Assembly: GCA_036556825.1 (NCBI GenBank)
Contig: DATBIR010000286.1
Span: 1-27,696 of the forward strand
Length of the DNA: 27,696 nucleotides
Source: JAJKJG01 sp036556825
GTDB taxonomy: Bacteria > Pseudomonadota > Alphaproteobacteria > Rhizobiales > Beijerinckiaceae
Direction: 5' to 3'
The notes beneath the pieces were generated by a model. The model searched no databases and was not told the DNA's origin. It saw only the letters and a program-made list of their open reading frames with translations. Both the position numbers and the translations under genes were made by a program. Every line of letters starts with the position of its first letter. Position 1 is the first letter of the stretch. This document shows positions 7,801 to 14,879 of the stretch, in pieces.

Positions 7801-8619
7801 TCAGTGCCGCTGACGCACGGCGATCAACGTGTGATCGGGATCGGCCATGAAATGCTCGCCGATGGGGCATTGCCTCCTGAGCAGATCGAGCCGCGCTCCC
7901 CCTTCCTTGCCCCGGCCGACCGGGATCGGCGACAGGATCGGATTGACGCCTGCCACCTCGTCGACGTCCTCCTTGAACTTGTCGAGGCTCTCGACGGTGA
8001 AGCCGACATGGTCCATGCCGGTCGGCAGAATGTTCTGGCCGAGATAGTTCTGTATCCGCCACGGCATGATCACCAGCGTGATCTTGCCGTCCGTCAGGTA
8101 ATGATTGGCGTCGCCACTGCCATTGCCGACATTCTGCTCGGCAAGCTCGAATACGTCGGCATAGAAGCGCGCCATGTCGTCCGGCCGCATGGTGCGCACG
8201 GCGACATGGCTGATGTGGCGCTCCTGCTGGGCGCCGGTATTCTCCACATAGCTCGACGTCCGGTTCTTCATCTCTTTCTGCGACAGGTCGAAGACATTGC
8301 CGTCGGGATCATTGGCGGTGATACCCGCGAACGGCCGCGTGCCTGGCCGCTGCACCCAGCCGGCGGCCGGATATTTGCTGCGCATGCGCTCGAACACGGT
8401 CTCGATCTCCGCCACCTCGATGCCGAAATGATCGAGCCCCGCCGGCCGCCCCGCCTTGCGCGGATTGATGTTGAGGCCGACATAGCCATCGCCGACCGTG
8501 ATCGCTCGCGCCGGACGCGAGGTGCTGCCCGGTTTCATGCCGAAGACGGCTTCGTAGAACTTGCCGAGGAGGGCGTATTTCTCGCTGACGATGGCGACGT
8601 GATTGATCTTGGCGAACAT
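7801..8619 (-). CDS. Two-domain VOC (glyoxalase/extradiol dioxygenase-like) protein
   Basis: 272 residues with a strong ribosome site (GGGAGAGGGA before the ATG). Two VOC modules follow one another, about 1-115 and 135-270. Metal-ligand positions of the superfamily are visible as H7 (INHVAIV) and H64 (GLDHFGIEV) in the first, H138 (ISHVAVRT) and H204 (GMDHVGFTV) in the second. The acidic third ligand of extradiol dioxygenases is D111 in the first module (NDPDGNVFDL) and is missing in the second (ADPDHTLIAV), so activity is uncertain. Likely cytosolic and co-transcribed with the downstream hydrolase. Confidence 0.8.
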   Translation of the reverse strand: MFAKINHVAIVSEKYALLGKFYEAVFGMKPGSTSRPARAITVGDGYVGLNINPRKAGRPAGLDHFGIEVAEIETVFERMRSKYPAAGWVQRPGTRPFAGITANDPDGNVFDLSQKEMKNRTSSYVENTGAQQERHISHVAVRTMRPDDMARFYADVFELAEQNVGNGSGDANHYLTDGKITLVIMPWRIQNYLGQNILPTGMDHVGFTVESLDKFKEDVDEVAGVNPILSPIPVGRGKEGGARLDLLRRQCPIGEHFMADPDHTLIAVRQRH

Positions 8620-9080
8620 GCGCTTCCCTCTCCCTCCCGGTGATCATTGGCTGGCACGCCCGGCGCGCGGGCGGATCGTGTCCGATCGGCGTAGAGCGCG
8701 CAATAGCGCGTCCCGAGGCGGCCCACGATGCCACGAAACCATGTTTCCGCATTGAAATGCGGGGAGACATGAACTCGCAACAGGAAGCGGGTATCAAATC
8801 AGGGTTGCCACCATCCATCCCAGCGGCAACCTACTCGGCCCCGGGTCTGAGGATCGCGGGGCCAACTTATTCGCCGCCTGGTCGCGAGTCCGGCAAAGCG
8901 CATGGGTGGATTATCCTTCTTACCCGGCACCGGCTGTGGTAGATTGATGTTGGTGGTGCATCTGGCTGGCCACAAGAAAGCCAGCTTACCAGACTGACAA
9001 CAAATCAAAGCTGCGCGGGCGTTTTCCTGGCCCGCAACGGGATGGTCGCTCTGGCCCACACGGGCATTAGGGAGATCATC
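8620..9080. other. 461-bp divergent intergenic region, no gene seen
   Basis: This separates the leftward VOC gene from the rightward small exported-protein genes, so it should contain two promoters. No reading frame has a believable start and composition. A hairpin with arms GCGGGC and GCCCGC (9015-9020 and 9030-9035) lies 45 bases before the first small gene and may be part of its 5' leader. I saw no clear sigma-70, EcfG or CtrA element. Confidence 0.4.
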
Positions 9081-9257
9081 ATGACCAAGATCGCCGTCGC
9101 GGCAGGTGCCGCGCTCCTCGCAGTCTTCCTCGCATCCTTTGGCCCATCCCAATGGGCGCATCGATCGTCGGCAGGTCCGCTCGCCGCGGTGTCGCCGCAT
9201 GACATCATGGCGGCGTCCCCGCATATGCCGGTCGCGCCGACGCCGGATGCGTTCTGA
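9081..9257 (+). CDS. Small exported or membrane-anchored protein, 58 residues
   Basis: Too short for family recognition. The ATG at 9081 has GGAG 8 bases upstream. Residues 5-19 (AVAAGAALLAVFLAS) are a hydrophobic segment after a Lys, as in a signal peptide or single N-terminal anchor; the remainder is Ala/Pro/His-rich and would be periplasmic. It is followed after 36 bases by a second small exported protein, suggesting one transcript. Function unknown. Confidence 0.6.
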   Translation: MTKIAVAAGAALLAVFLASFGPSQWAHRSSAGPLAAVSPHDIMAASPHMPVAPTPDAF

Positions 9258-9293
9258 AACGCTCGCTCAAATGCCGCTCATTTGGAGGCCGAA

Positions 9294-9533
9294 ATGGTTT
9301 CATCGAGCGAACGCACTCTTGTTGCCTTTGGGCCATTGCACCCAGCCGCCACGCTGGCCAGCGCCGTTGTCGCGCTCGGCCTGATCATCTCGGGGCTGGT
9401 CGCACCTTCCGACGCCGGCGCCCGCTCTGCGGATGCGCGCAGCGCCGGCGGTGCCTGCAGCATAGGCGACGAGGTATCGAATTTCGTGTGCCGCAACGCG
9501 TGGCTGGCGCATCTGCGCTGGAATTACCGCTAA
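9294..9533 (+). CDS. Small exported protein with two cysteines, 79 residues
   Basis: The ATG at 9294 is preceded by GGAGG at the right distance. A hydrophobic stretch at about 19-38 (LASAVVALGLIISGLVAPSDA) ends in an Ala-rich cleavage-like site, after which a short mature part contains two Cys (GACSIG and NFVCRN) that could form a disulfide, and an aromatic C-terminus (WLAHLRWNYR). Probably secreted to the periplasm. No family recognised; paired with the preceding small gene. Confidence 0.6.
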   Translation: MVSSSERTLVAFGPLHPAATLASAVVALGLIISGLVAPSDAGARSADARSAGGACSIGDEVSNFVCRNAWLAHLRWNYR

Positions 9534-9859
9534 GGCGACCCGGCGACATGACCGCGGCCGGCCCGAAGAGAGCCGGCCGCCTTCCGACGCCGGCGGACGC
9601 ACAGCCCGAAGAGTCTGATCGGGCGACGGGGCCGCGCGCTGCCGCCAGCGAGGACCCGGTGCAATCATCGGAGCAGATCGTTCTGAAGCAACAGGCCAGT
9701 CTGGCTGAGCGCCGGGCGGCCTTCAGGATGCCGCCCGCGGGCCGCGTTGTCGCTGCACGGCCGTGACGCTCTCCATCAATGCTTGTGATTGGACGCAGGT
9801 CGCCGTTCGGTGGACACGGGGTCCCGACTCGCCTGCGCGTCCCATCAACAGGACTCTTC
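9534..9859. other. 326-bp stretch, no convincing gene
   Basis: An open frame of 72 codons from 9548 to 9766 exists but lacks a properly spaced ribosome site, is low-complexity at the start and overlaps a strong hairpin, so I do not call it. The rest should hold the promoter of the downstream exporter. Confidence 0.4.
9554..9580 (+). terminator. Strong GC hairpin after the small exported-protein pair
   Basis: Perfect 9-bp arms GCGGCCGGC and GCCGGCCGC with a 9-base loop, 20 bases after the stop at 9533. The trailing sequence CTTCC has no real T-tract, so termination may be weak or Rho-aided. Confidence 0.45.
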
Positions 9860-10744
9860 TTGAAACCGGCCCACATCCTTATGGCCGTCGCGGTTGCGGC
9901 GATCTGGGGGTTCAATTTCGTCGCGATCCGGTGGGGGCTCGACAGCTACCCGCCGATCCTGCTCGCGTGCCTGCGCTTCACGGTGGCGGCCCTGCCGGCG
10001 CTGGTGCTGCCGCGCCCGCCGGTGCCGTGGCAGCGTCTCGTGGCGATCGGCACGGCGTGGTTCGTGGTGCAGTTCGCCCTTCTGTTCATCGGCATGGAGG
10101 CCGGCATGCCGCCGGGGCTCGCCTCCGTCCTGATGCAGTCGCAGGTCTTCTTCACGATCCTGTTCGCCGCGGTCGTGCTCGGCGAGCGGCCACGCGCCCG
10201 CCACCTCGCCGGCATGGCAATCGCGGCTGCGGGCATCTTGGCGATCGGGGCGAGCGTCGGCGGCAAGGGGAGCGAGATGACCTGGCTCGGCCTTGGGCTG
10301 GTGATGACCGCATCCGCCTGCTGGGCCGTCGGCAACGTCATCATGCGCGGCGTCCCGCCCGTCGAGTTCCTGCCGCTGACCGTATGGCTGAGCGTGGTGG
10401 CGCCGTTGCCGCTGCTCGCCCTGTCTGCCGTCCTCGAAGGTCCGCACGCCATGGCCGAGGCCCTGAGCCAATGGTCGTGGCGGGGGCTTGGCTCGATCAT
10501 ATTTCAGGGCGCGGTCGCGACCCTCGCCGGCTACGGCCTGTGGGCGCACCTGCTGCGGCGCTATCCGGCCAGTCTGGTCGCGCCCTATTCGCTGCTCGTG
10601 CCGGTCTTCGGCATCGTCTCGTCCGCCGTCGTGTTCGGCGAACGCTTCGGCGTCCTGCGGCTCGTCGGCATGGCGCTGATCCTGGTGGGCATCGCCGTCG
10701 TCGCGCTGCCGCCGAAGCGTCTGGCGTCGACGCGTGGCGCGTGA
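9860..10744 (+). CDS. EamA/DMT-family exporter
   Basis: 294 residues from a TTG at 9860 with AGGA six bases upstream; an ATG at 9779 in the same frame lacks a ribosome site and would add an unlikely polar leader. The protein has ten hydrophobic helices in two EamA repeats, starting with AAIWGFNFVAIRWGL, the family's first-helix signature, and an E-R motif at the end of helix 4 (VVLGERPR) repeated in the second half (VVFGERFG). It closely resembles the E. coli EamA (YdeD) type, which exports O-acetylserine and cysteine. The substrate here is inferred only. Confidence 0.85.
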   Translation: MKPAHILMAVAVAAIWGFNFVAIRWGLDSYPPILLACLRFTVAALPALVLPRPPVPWQRLVAIGTAWFVVQFALLFIGMEAGMPPGLASVLMQSQVFFTILFAAVVLGERPRARHLAGMAIAAAGILAIGASVGGKGSEMTWLGLGLVMTASACWAVGNVIMRGVPPVEFLPLTVWLSVVAPLPLLALSAVLEGPHAMAEALSQWSWRGLGSIIFQGAVATLAGYGLWAHLLRRYPASLVAPYSLLVPVFGIVSSAVVFGERFGVLRLVGMALILVGIAVVALPPKRLASTRGA

Positions 10745-10792
10745 TCGAAACCCACGCCGTGGGTCACAGTGGAGCCGAGACTGCTGGCGCCC

Positions 10793-11260
10793 TCACGGGC
10801 CGCGGTCGGGCTCGCTCAGCACAGCGACGCGATGGGCATAGACCATCTCCCAGCCGCGCCATCCGGTGTAAAGCAGGATCAGCACGACGACGAGGGAGAT
10901 CAGGACGCCGGTCGGCTTGATGGCGGCCTCGCCGCCACTGTAGCGCAGATACCAATTCCACAGCGACAGCAGGACCGCGATGACGTTGCCGATCATGTGA
11001 TGCCAGGCGGCGGAGATATCGCGGATGCGCTGGTCACCGAAGAAATCGATCAGTCCGGCGACGGCGGCCAGGGCCGCCATCAGCAGCGCCCCGCCGAGTA
11101 GCCACAGGGTCGCCGCTGCAAAGCCGCTGTTGCCGGTTGACAGGTAGATCAGATCGCAAACGAAGGTCCCGACGAGAAAGGCGATCGGAAACGGGATCAG
11201 CATCGGATGGATCGGGTGATCCCCGATATTCGCGGTGGAGCTCGGGTTACGGTCAGGCAT
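10793..11260 (-). CDS. DUF2231 membrane protein
   Basis: 155 residues from the ATG at 11260, preceded by GAGG. The motif GDHPIHPMLIPFPIAF near residue 15 is the hallmark of DUF2231, and four membrane segments follow. A second His pair (AAWHHMIGN) may bind a cofactor or metal, as suggested for this family, whose function is unsettled. It converges with the EamA-type exporter; the two stops are 48 bases apart. Confidence 0.85.
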   Translation of the reverse strand: MPDRNPSSTANIGDHPIHPMLIPFPIAFLVGTFVCDLIYLSTGNSGFAAATLWLLGGALLMAALAAVAGLIDFFGDQRIRDISAAWHHMIGNVIAVLLSLWNWYLRYSGGEAAIKPTGVLISLVVVLILLYTGWRGWEMVYAHRVAVLSEPDRGP

Positions 11261-11649
11261 GGTTACCTCGTGTTGGCGCCACGCGGAGAAGGGGCGACAG
11301 ACCTCTTCTGCCGAGGCTTGGTTTTGCCGCGCGCGGTCTGGACAGCGGCCCAACGGGCCTTCCGCCGCCCAGGCAAGTCATTGAACTTGCAGCCAGACCT
11401 GGTCTGGAAACGTCCCCACGGCTGAGCGGTTCCGGGCTCGAGCCGGCTGCGTGGGTTTGATGCGACGCGAGGCGAAAAGGTTCCCCTTGTGGCCGCGGAC
11501 CTACTTTGCCGATGCACTGAGCCCCATCCCGGCCGCGGTGGAGGCATTCTCAACGTGAGCTGAACGACGCTGTCGGCCTGCATTCAACGAAGCCTCGGTA
11601 AAGAAATCTCGACGCTGCCGATTGCGAGGTGGCGCAGGAGGAACAGGAG
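11261..11649. other. 389-bp gap with a 15-bp palindrome
   Basis: Divergent region between the DUF2231 gene and the small secreted-protein gene. Open frames here are short and without ribosome sites. The notable element is a perfect palindrome, CCAGACC-T-GGTCTGG, at 11393-11407, which is operator-like, and a GGCTCGAGCC palindrome about 30 bases further on. Confidence 0.4.
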
Positions 11650-11934
11650 ATGTTGCGCAAGGTCGTGCTGGCCTCGATTGCCGTTGCGAGTTTCAGCCTA
11701 ATGCTCGCGGGGTCCGCCTCGTCGGCACAGGCGCAGGCGTGGCGAGGTGGAAGCAATGGGGACCGGGCCTACAGCCGCGGCTATCATGAGGGGGAATCGA
11801 ACCGCCGGTGGCATTGGCGGCACCACCACCGCTATTTCCAGCCGCCGTCGTGGCGCCGCTGGCACTGGAGCCGCCAGGCTCCGCCGCCAGGCTATTATTA
11901 TGGCCGCCCGGTGCCGCCGCGTCCCTATTGGTAG
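11650..11934 (+). CDS. Small secreted Trp/Arg/His/Tyr-rich protein
   Basis: 94 residues; AGGAGG lies nine bases before the ATG. A classical signal peptide covers 1-29 (hydrophobic core SIAVASFSLMLAGSASS, cleavage after AQA). The mature part is full of Arg, His, Trp and Tyr (for example RRWHWRHHHRYF) and ends in a Pro/Tyr-rich tail (PPPGYYYGRPVPPRPYW). Short proteins of this kind are common in Hyphomicrobiales periplasms; function unknown. Confidence 0.7.
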   Translation: MLRKVVLASIAVASFSLMLAGSASSAQAQAWRGGSNGDRAYSRGYHEGESNRRWHWRHHHRYFQPPSWRRWHWSRQAPPPGYYYGRPVPPRPYW

Positions 11935-11980
11935 GCAGGGCGACACGCTTTCTCCCTCACTCTCGACGAGGGAGGGATTT

Positions 11981-12418
11981 TCAGAACCATTCGTTGGTGA
12001 TCGCGGCGACCGCGACGTAGCGCGCGGTCTTGGCGATCGAGACGAGCGCCAGAAAGACCGGGAACGGCTCGCGCATGGCGCCGGCCACGATGGTAAGCGG
12101 ATCGCCGATGATCGGCAGCCAGCTCAGAAGCAGCGACCAGCGCCCGTAGGCATGGTACCAGGCCTCGCCGCGGGCGATCTGCTCGCGCTTCACCGGGAAC
12201 CAGCGACGGTCCTCGAACTGGGCGAGACCCCGTCCCAGGAGCCAGTTCACGACCGAGCCGAGGATGTTGCCGAGGCTTGCCACGATCACCAGTCCCCACC
12301 AGGCATAGTGGTGGGTCAGCAGCATTCCGAACAGCACCACCTCCGACTGGAACGGCAGCACGGTCGCGGCGAGGAACGACGCCGTGAACAGCCCCAGATA
12401 TTCGTCAAAATGTCCCAT
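11981..12418 (-). CDS. YqaA-family membrane protein (DedA/VTT-like)
   Basis: 145 residues. Hydrophobic segments, with FLAATVLPFQSEVVLFG near residue 15 and GRWSLLLSWLPIIGDPLTIVAGAM near residue 90, match the YqaA branch of the DedA/VTT superfamily; the second block is the re-entrant-loop region (P-x-x-G-D-P). DedA proteins take part in lipid scrambling and membrane homeostasis. The E. coli relative is of similar length. Confidence 0.8.
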   Translation of the reverse strand: MGHFDEYLGLFTASFLAATVLPFQSEVVLFGMLLTHHYAWWGLVIVASLGNILGSVVNWLLGRGLAQFEDRRWFPVKREQIARGEAWYHAYGRWSLLLSWLPIIGDPLTIVAGAMREPFPVFLALVSIAKTARYVAVAAITNEWF

Positions 12419-12511
12419 GCTGTTTTTCCGGCGATCGTGTTTGCTCGAGCTCGGCCGTCCGACGGCGAGCGGCCGTTGGGAGACCCGCCGCGCGTCGGCG
12501 AACGGCCGCGC

Positions 12512-13234
12512 TCACGTTTCGGCGAACCCGGTCAGGATGCGCGCGAACTCGTCAGGCGCGGTGATCATCGCGTCATGGCTGCTTGCGATCGCGAGGACGC
12601 GCCAGCCGTCCTGGCCGCGCAGCCAGGTCTTCACCGGATCGAGAAAGCCGTAGCCGGGATTCGTGCACGCGACATAGGTGCGCGGCAGGCCGTTGCCGAC
12701 CGGATTTTGGATGTTGAGAGGACTCGTATAGGTGCCGAGCGGATGCGGTGTGAGCCGACGCGCGAGCCACGCGATGTCGGCCGGCTCCGTCACCCCGAAG
12801 CTCTCGGGCGGTTGCGGCGGCAGACTGACGCCGCCACTCGATTCCTCGGCTGCCTTGAGGCGTCGCGCCACAACCTCCGGCGCCAGGATATCGAAGGGGC
12901 GGCGCCCGGGCTCCACCAGCAGGGCGTCCAGGTAGACGAGATGGCGCAGGCGTGACGGCATGCGCTCGGCTACGCCGCTGACCGGCAGGCCGCCGAAGGA
13001 ATGCCCGACCAGGATCACATCCCTCAGCTCTTCGGCTTCGATCACGCCGGCGATGTCGTCCGTGAAGGTGTCGAGCGTGATGTCCCTGCTCATCAGATGC
13101 GCGCGCTCGCCGAGTCCGGTGCAGGTCGGCGTGAAGACGCGATGACCCGCGGCGCGAAGGCGCTCGGCGACACGATTCCAGCACCAGCCGCCATGCCAGG
13201 CGCCATGGACGAGAACGTAACTGGCACTCTTCAT
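12512..13234 (-). CDS. EstC-like alpha/beta hydrolase
   Basis: 240 residues from the ATG at 13234, supported by CGGAG seven bases upstream. It begins at once with the first strand and oxyanion motif (YVLVHGAWHGGWCW), has nucleophile S79 in GHSFGG and the catalytic His at 220 (ASSHDAM). The compact layout resembles the EstC/pyrethroid hydrolase and plant methylesterase/hydroxynitrile-lyase group. It would hydrolyse small esters in the cytosol; the substrate is unknown. Confidence 0.8.
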   Translation of the reverse strand: MKSASYVLVHGAWHGGWCWNRVAERLRAAGHRVFTPTCTGLGERAHLMSRDITLDTFTDDIAGVIEAEELRDVILVGHSFGGLPVSGVAERMPSRLRHLVYLDALLVEPGRRPFDILAPEVVARRLKAAEESSGGVSLPPQPPESFGVTEPADIAWLARRLTPHPLGTYTSPLNIQNPVGNGLPRTYVACTNPGYGFLDPVKTWLRGQDGWRVLAIASSHDAMITAPDEFARILTGFAET

Positions 13235-13466
13235 GCGCTGCTCCGGTGATTGGGGTTGGGGGCAGATCCGGCAAGCGCCGCGGTCCGGACGGGGTGGCAG
13301 CGGAGAATTAGACCAGGATCGACTCAAGCTGAAGCGGGTCGGCCCAGGCGCCCTGGCCGGCATGGTTAACGTTTCGTGTGCGCTGGCGCACGGTGGCGCG
13401 GTGCGGGCGCGCTAACGTCATCACCAGGGACAAAGAAACCCGCGCGACAAGACCAGGAGAGTCGTC

Positions 13467-13544
13467 ATGGCCAACATGCTGGCCTTCATATTCGGAATTA
13501 TCGCTCCGGTCGCCGGCGTGAGCTGGCTGGTGCTCCTGCACTGA
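13467..13544 (+). CDS. 25-residue membrane peptide
   Basis: A very short frame, ATG at 13467 and TGA at 13542-13544, with AGGAG at a good distance upstream. The product starts MANMLAFIFGIIAPVAG and is almost wholly hydrophobic apart from the final His, so it would span the inner membrane once. It ends one base before the GGAAC element of the stress promoter described next. Function unknown; it could be a membrane micropeptide or chance. Confidence 0.45.
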   Translation: MANMLAFIFGIIAPVAGVSWLVLLH

Positions 13545-13545
13545 A

Positions 13546-13570
13546 GGAACGGTACAGCCCGTCCGACGTT
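13546..13570 (+). promoter_or_regulatory. EcfG-type general-stress promoter
   Basis: GGAAC (13546-13550), a 16-base spacer, then CGTT (13567-13570), which is the alphaproteobacterial EcfG (sigma-T) consensus GGAAC-N16/17-CGTT. Transcription would start near 13577. It points into a non-coding stretch ending in a terminator. Confidence 0.7.
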
Positions 13571-13576
13571 ATGTGA

Positions 13577-13669
13577 GCGACCACGAGTAGTTCGCCTGGA
13601 GCGAGTGTCCCCCCACACGGCCCAGGTGCTTGACGGAAGGCCCGGTGTCCCCCGCCGGGCCTTTCTCTT
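13577..13669 (+). ncRNA. Candidate C-rich-loop stress small RNA (GsrN-like)
   Basis: About 93 bases between an EcfG promoter and a terminator, with no believable reading frame. It folds as a hairpin with a 7-bp outer stem (13593-13599 pairing with 13622-13628, one G-U), an inner GTGT/ACAC stem and an apical loop of six C (13609-13614). The terminator loop again contains GTGTCCCCC. Caulobacter GsrN is a sigma-T-dependent small RNA that acts through a C-rich loop on G-rich ribosome-binding or leader sites such as that of katG. The matching promoter class plus loop suggests an equivalent role here. The 5' end is inferred from promoter spacing. Confidence 0.55.
13637..13669 (+). terminator. Rho-independent terminator of the small RNA
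   Basis: 9-bp stem AAGGCCCGG / CCGGGCCTT with a 9-base loop, followed by TTCTCTT. Confidence 0.8.
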
Positions 13670-13756
13670 GTGAACTTCCCCGCTTTCCCCAGGTCTGAGC
13701 TATTGTTCCCTTTTTGTTCTCGTGGCATGTCCGACGCACAGGCAGGAGAGAGGACA

Positions 13757-13987
13757 ATGAGCGCACTAAAACGCAGCCGCATGAGGCAGGGACAGGGCCG
13801 CGAAAATCTGGTTTCCGACGAGGAGGTTGCCGAAGCGATCATGCTGTTCGGAGGCGACCCGCACGAGGCGGTGCGCGCCCTGGTGGGTGCCCTGCATCAT
13901 CTTGTCTCGCGCGGCTACACGCGTGGCACCGTCAGCCTTGCCGCGGCGCCGGCGGGGCGACACGACGGTGCGGCCTGCCGGCATTGA
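13757..13987 (+). CDS. Hypothetical protein, 76 residues
   Basis: The ATG at 13757 follows GGAGAGAGGACA, a good ribosome site. The product begins MSALKRSRMRQGQ, is basic at the N-terminus, and has one amphipathic helical region with DEEVAEAIMLFGGDPHEAVRAL near residues 20-42. No family recognised; probably cytosolic. The end is Ala/Gly-rich. It starts 87 bases after the small RNA terminator and converges with the DUF2939 gene. Confidence 0.6.
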   Translation: MSALKRSRMRQGQGRENLVSDEEVAEAIMLFGGDPHEAVRALVGALHHLVSRGYTRGTVSLAAAPAGRHDGAACRH

Positions 13988-14056
13988 CGTCTGCCGGACG
14001 CAGGCGGGCTGACTTGCGGGTCCCCGGGTCTCGGAACCATCCGGGATCCCGGGAGA

Positions 14057-14653
14057 TCACATCGCGGTGGGGTTGTTCTTGATCAGCTCCTGGACGAGGC
14101 GCTGCAAGATCGGCTTGGGCAAGGTGAGGCCGACGAGCCGCCAGGTCATCCCGGTCAGCCGCAGCTGGAACCGGAACTGTTCATCAGCCGGCCGGTCCAC
14201 GGGAACGCCAATGGTGATCGCCCGGAAACCGCGTGTTTCGGCGGTGATGAACACGCGCCACGCGTCGGAGAGCGAGTCCAGGTTGATTGCCGGGGCAGCG
14301 GTCGGCTGTGCCGCACCGCCCGTGACCCGCGGGTCCTCGAGAAAACTGGCGAGCGCCACGGGCGTCAGATACTGCGCAATGAGGGGATCGGCGATCGTCG
14401 TGCCGATGCCGACCGCCGCTTGGCGACGCGAGCCCTTGAGCTCGCCCTCGCGGCCGGTGGCGATCAGATATTCGGTAATCAGCTGGCTCGTCAGGGACGT
14501 GCGGAGGGCGCGAAAGTTTACGCGCGCCTCGATGGCCGCAAGGTCCTTCGCCTCGACGGCCTTGGCGAATCGGTAGAGCGCCACGAAAGGCGACGCGATG
14601 TAGGCCGCCCAGAAAACGATCAGGGCGAGGAAGGAACGAGCAACCCAGCGCAT
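14057..14653 (-). CDS. DUF2939 membrane-anchored protein
   Basis: 198 residues from the ATG at 14653. An N-terminal segment (SFLALIVFWAAYIASPFVALY) anchors it in the inner membrane. The following FAKAVEAKDLAAIEARVNFRALRTSLTSQL block is the DUF2939 signature, and the C-terminal part is a compact alpha/beta domain probably in the periplasm. Function unknown. It lies downstream of flbD in the same direction but separated by a 226-base gap with a hairpin, so it may be a separate unit. Confidence 0.8.
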   Translation of the reverse strand: MRWVARSFLALIVFWAAYIASPFVALYRFAKAVEAKDLAAIEARVNFRALRTSLTSQLITEYLIATGREGELKGSRRQAAVGIGTTIADPLIAQYLTPVALASFLEDPRVTGGAAQPTAAPAINLDSLSDAWRVFITAETRGFRAITIGVPVDRPADEQFRFQLRLTGMTWRLVGLTLPKPILQRLVQELIKNNPTAM

Positions 14654-14843
14654 GAGGCCGGAAGTCCCGCAACTTTGTGGCCGGGAAGAGGCAACTGCAC
14701 GTCGCTGCGGAAAAGGGCCGGGGAGGAAGACAAAGCCGCCGTGCGGTCGCGTCGAACACGCGCCCGCCGGAACTCGCTTCGCAGATGCGCACGCCGGAAA
14801 CAGCGGCGTTACCGGCGGGGCCCGGCTTCTGCCGGCCACAATT

Positions 14844-14872
14844 CGGCGGATCTCTGACTGCGAAATCCGCCG
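14844..14872 (-). terminator. Hairpin directly after flbD
   Basis: Perfect 8-bp arms CGGCGGAT / ATCCGCCG with a 13-base loop, starting 7 bases after the flbD stop. It lacks a T-tract on the minus strand, so a bona fide intrinsic terminator is uncertain. Confidence 0.45.
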
Positions 14873-14879
14873 AGGTGAG

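Noticed and set aside
9548..9766. 72-codon rightward frame after the small exported pair
   Set aside because: No well-spaced ribosome site and its start coincides with a strong hairpin; possible but not supportable.
14041..14052. Palindrome CCGGGATCCCGG between converging genes as a bidirectional terminator
   Set aside because: No T-tract on either strand and arms too short with no loop.
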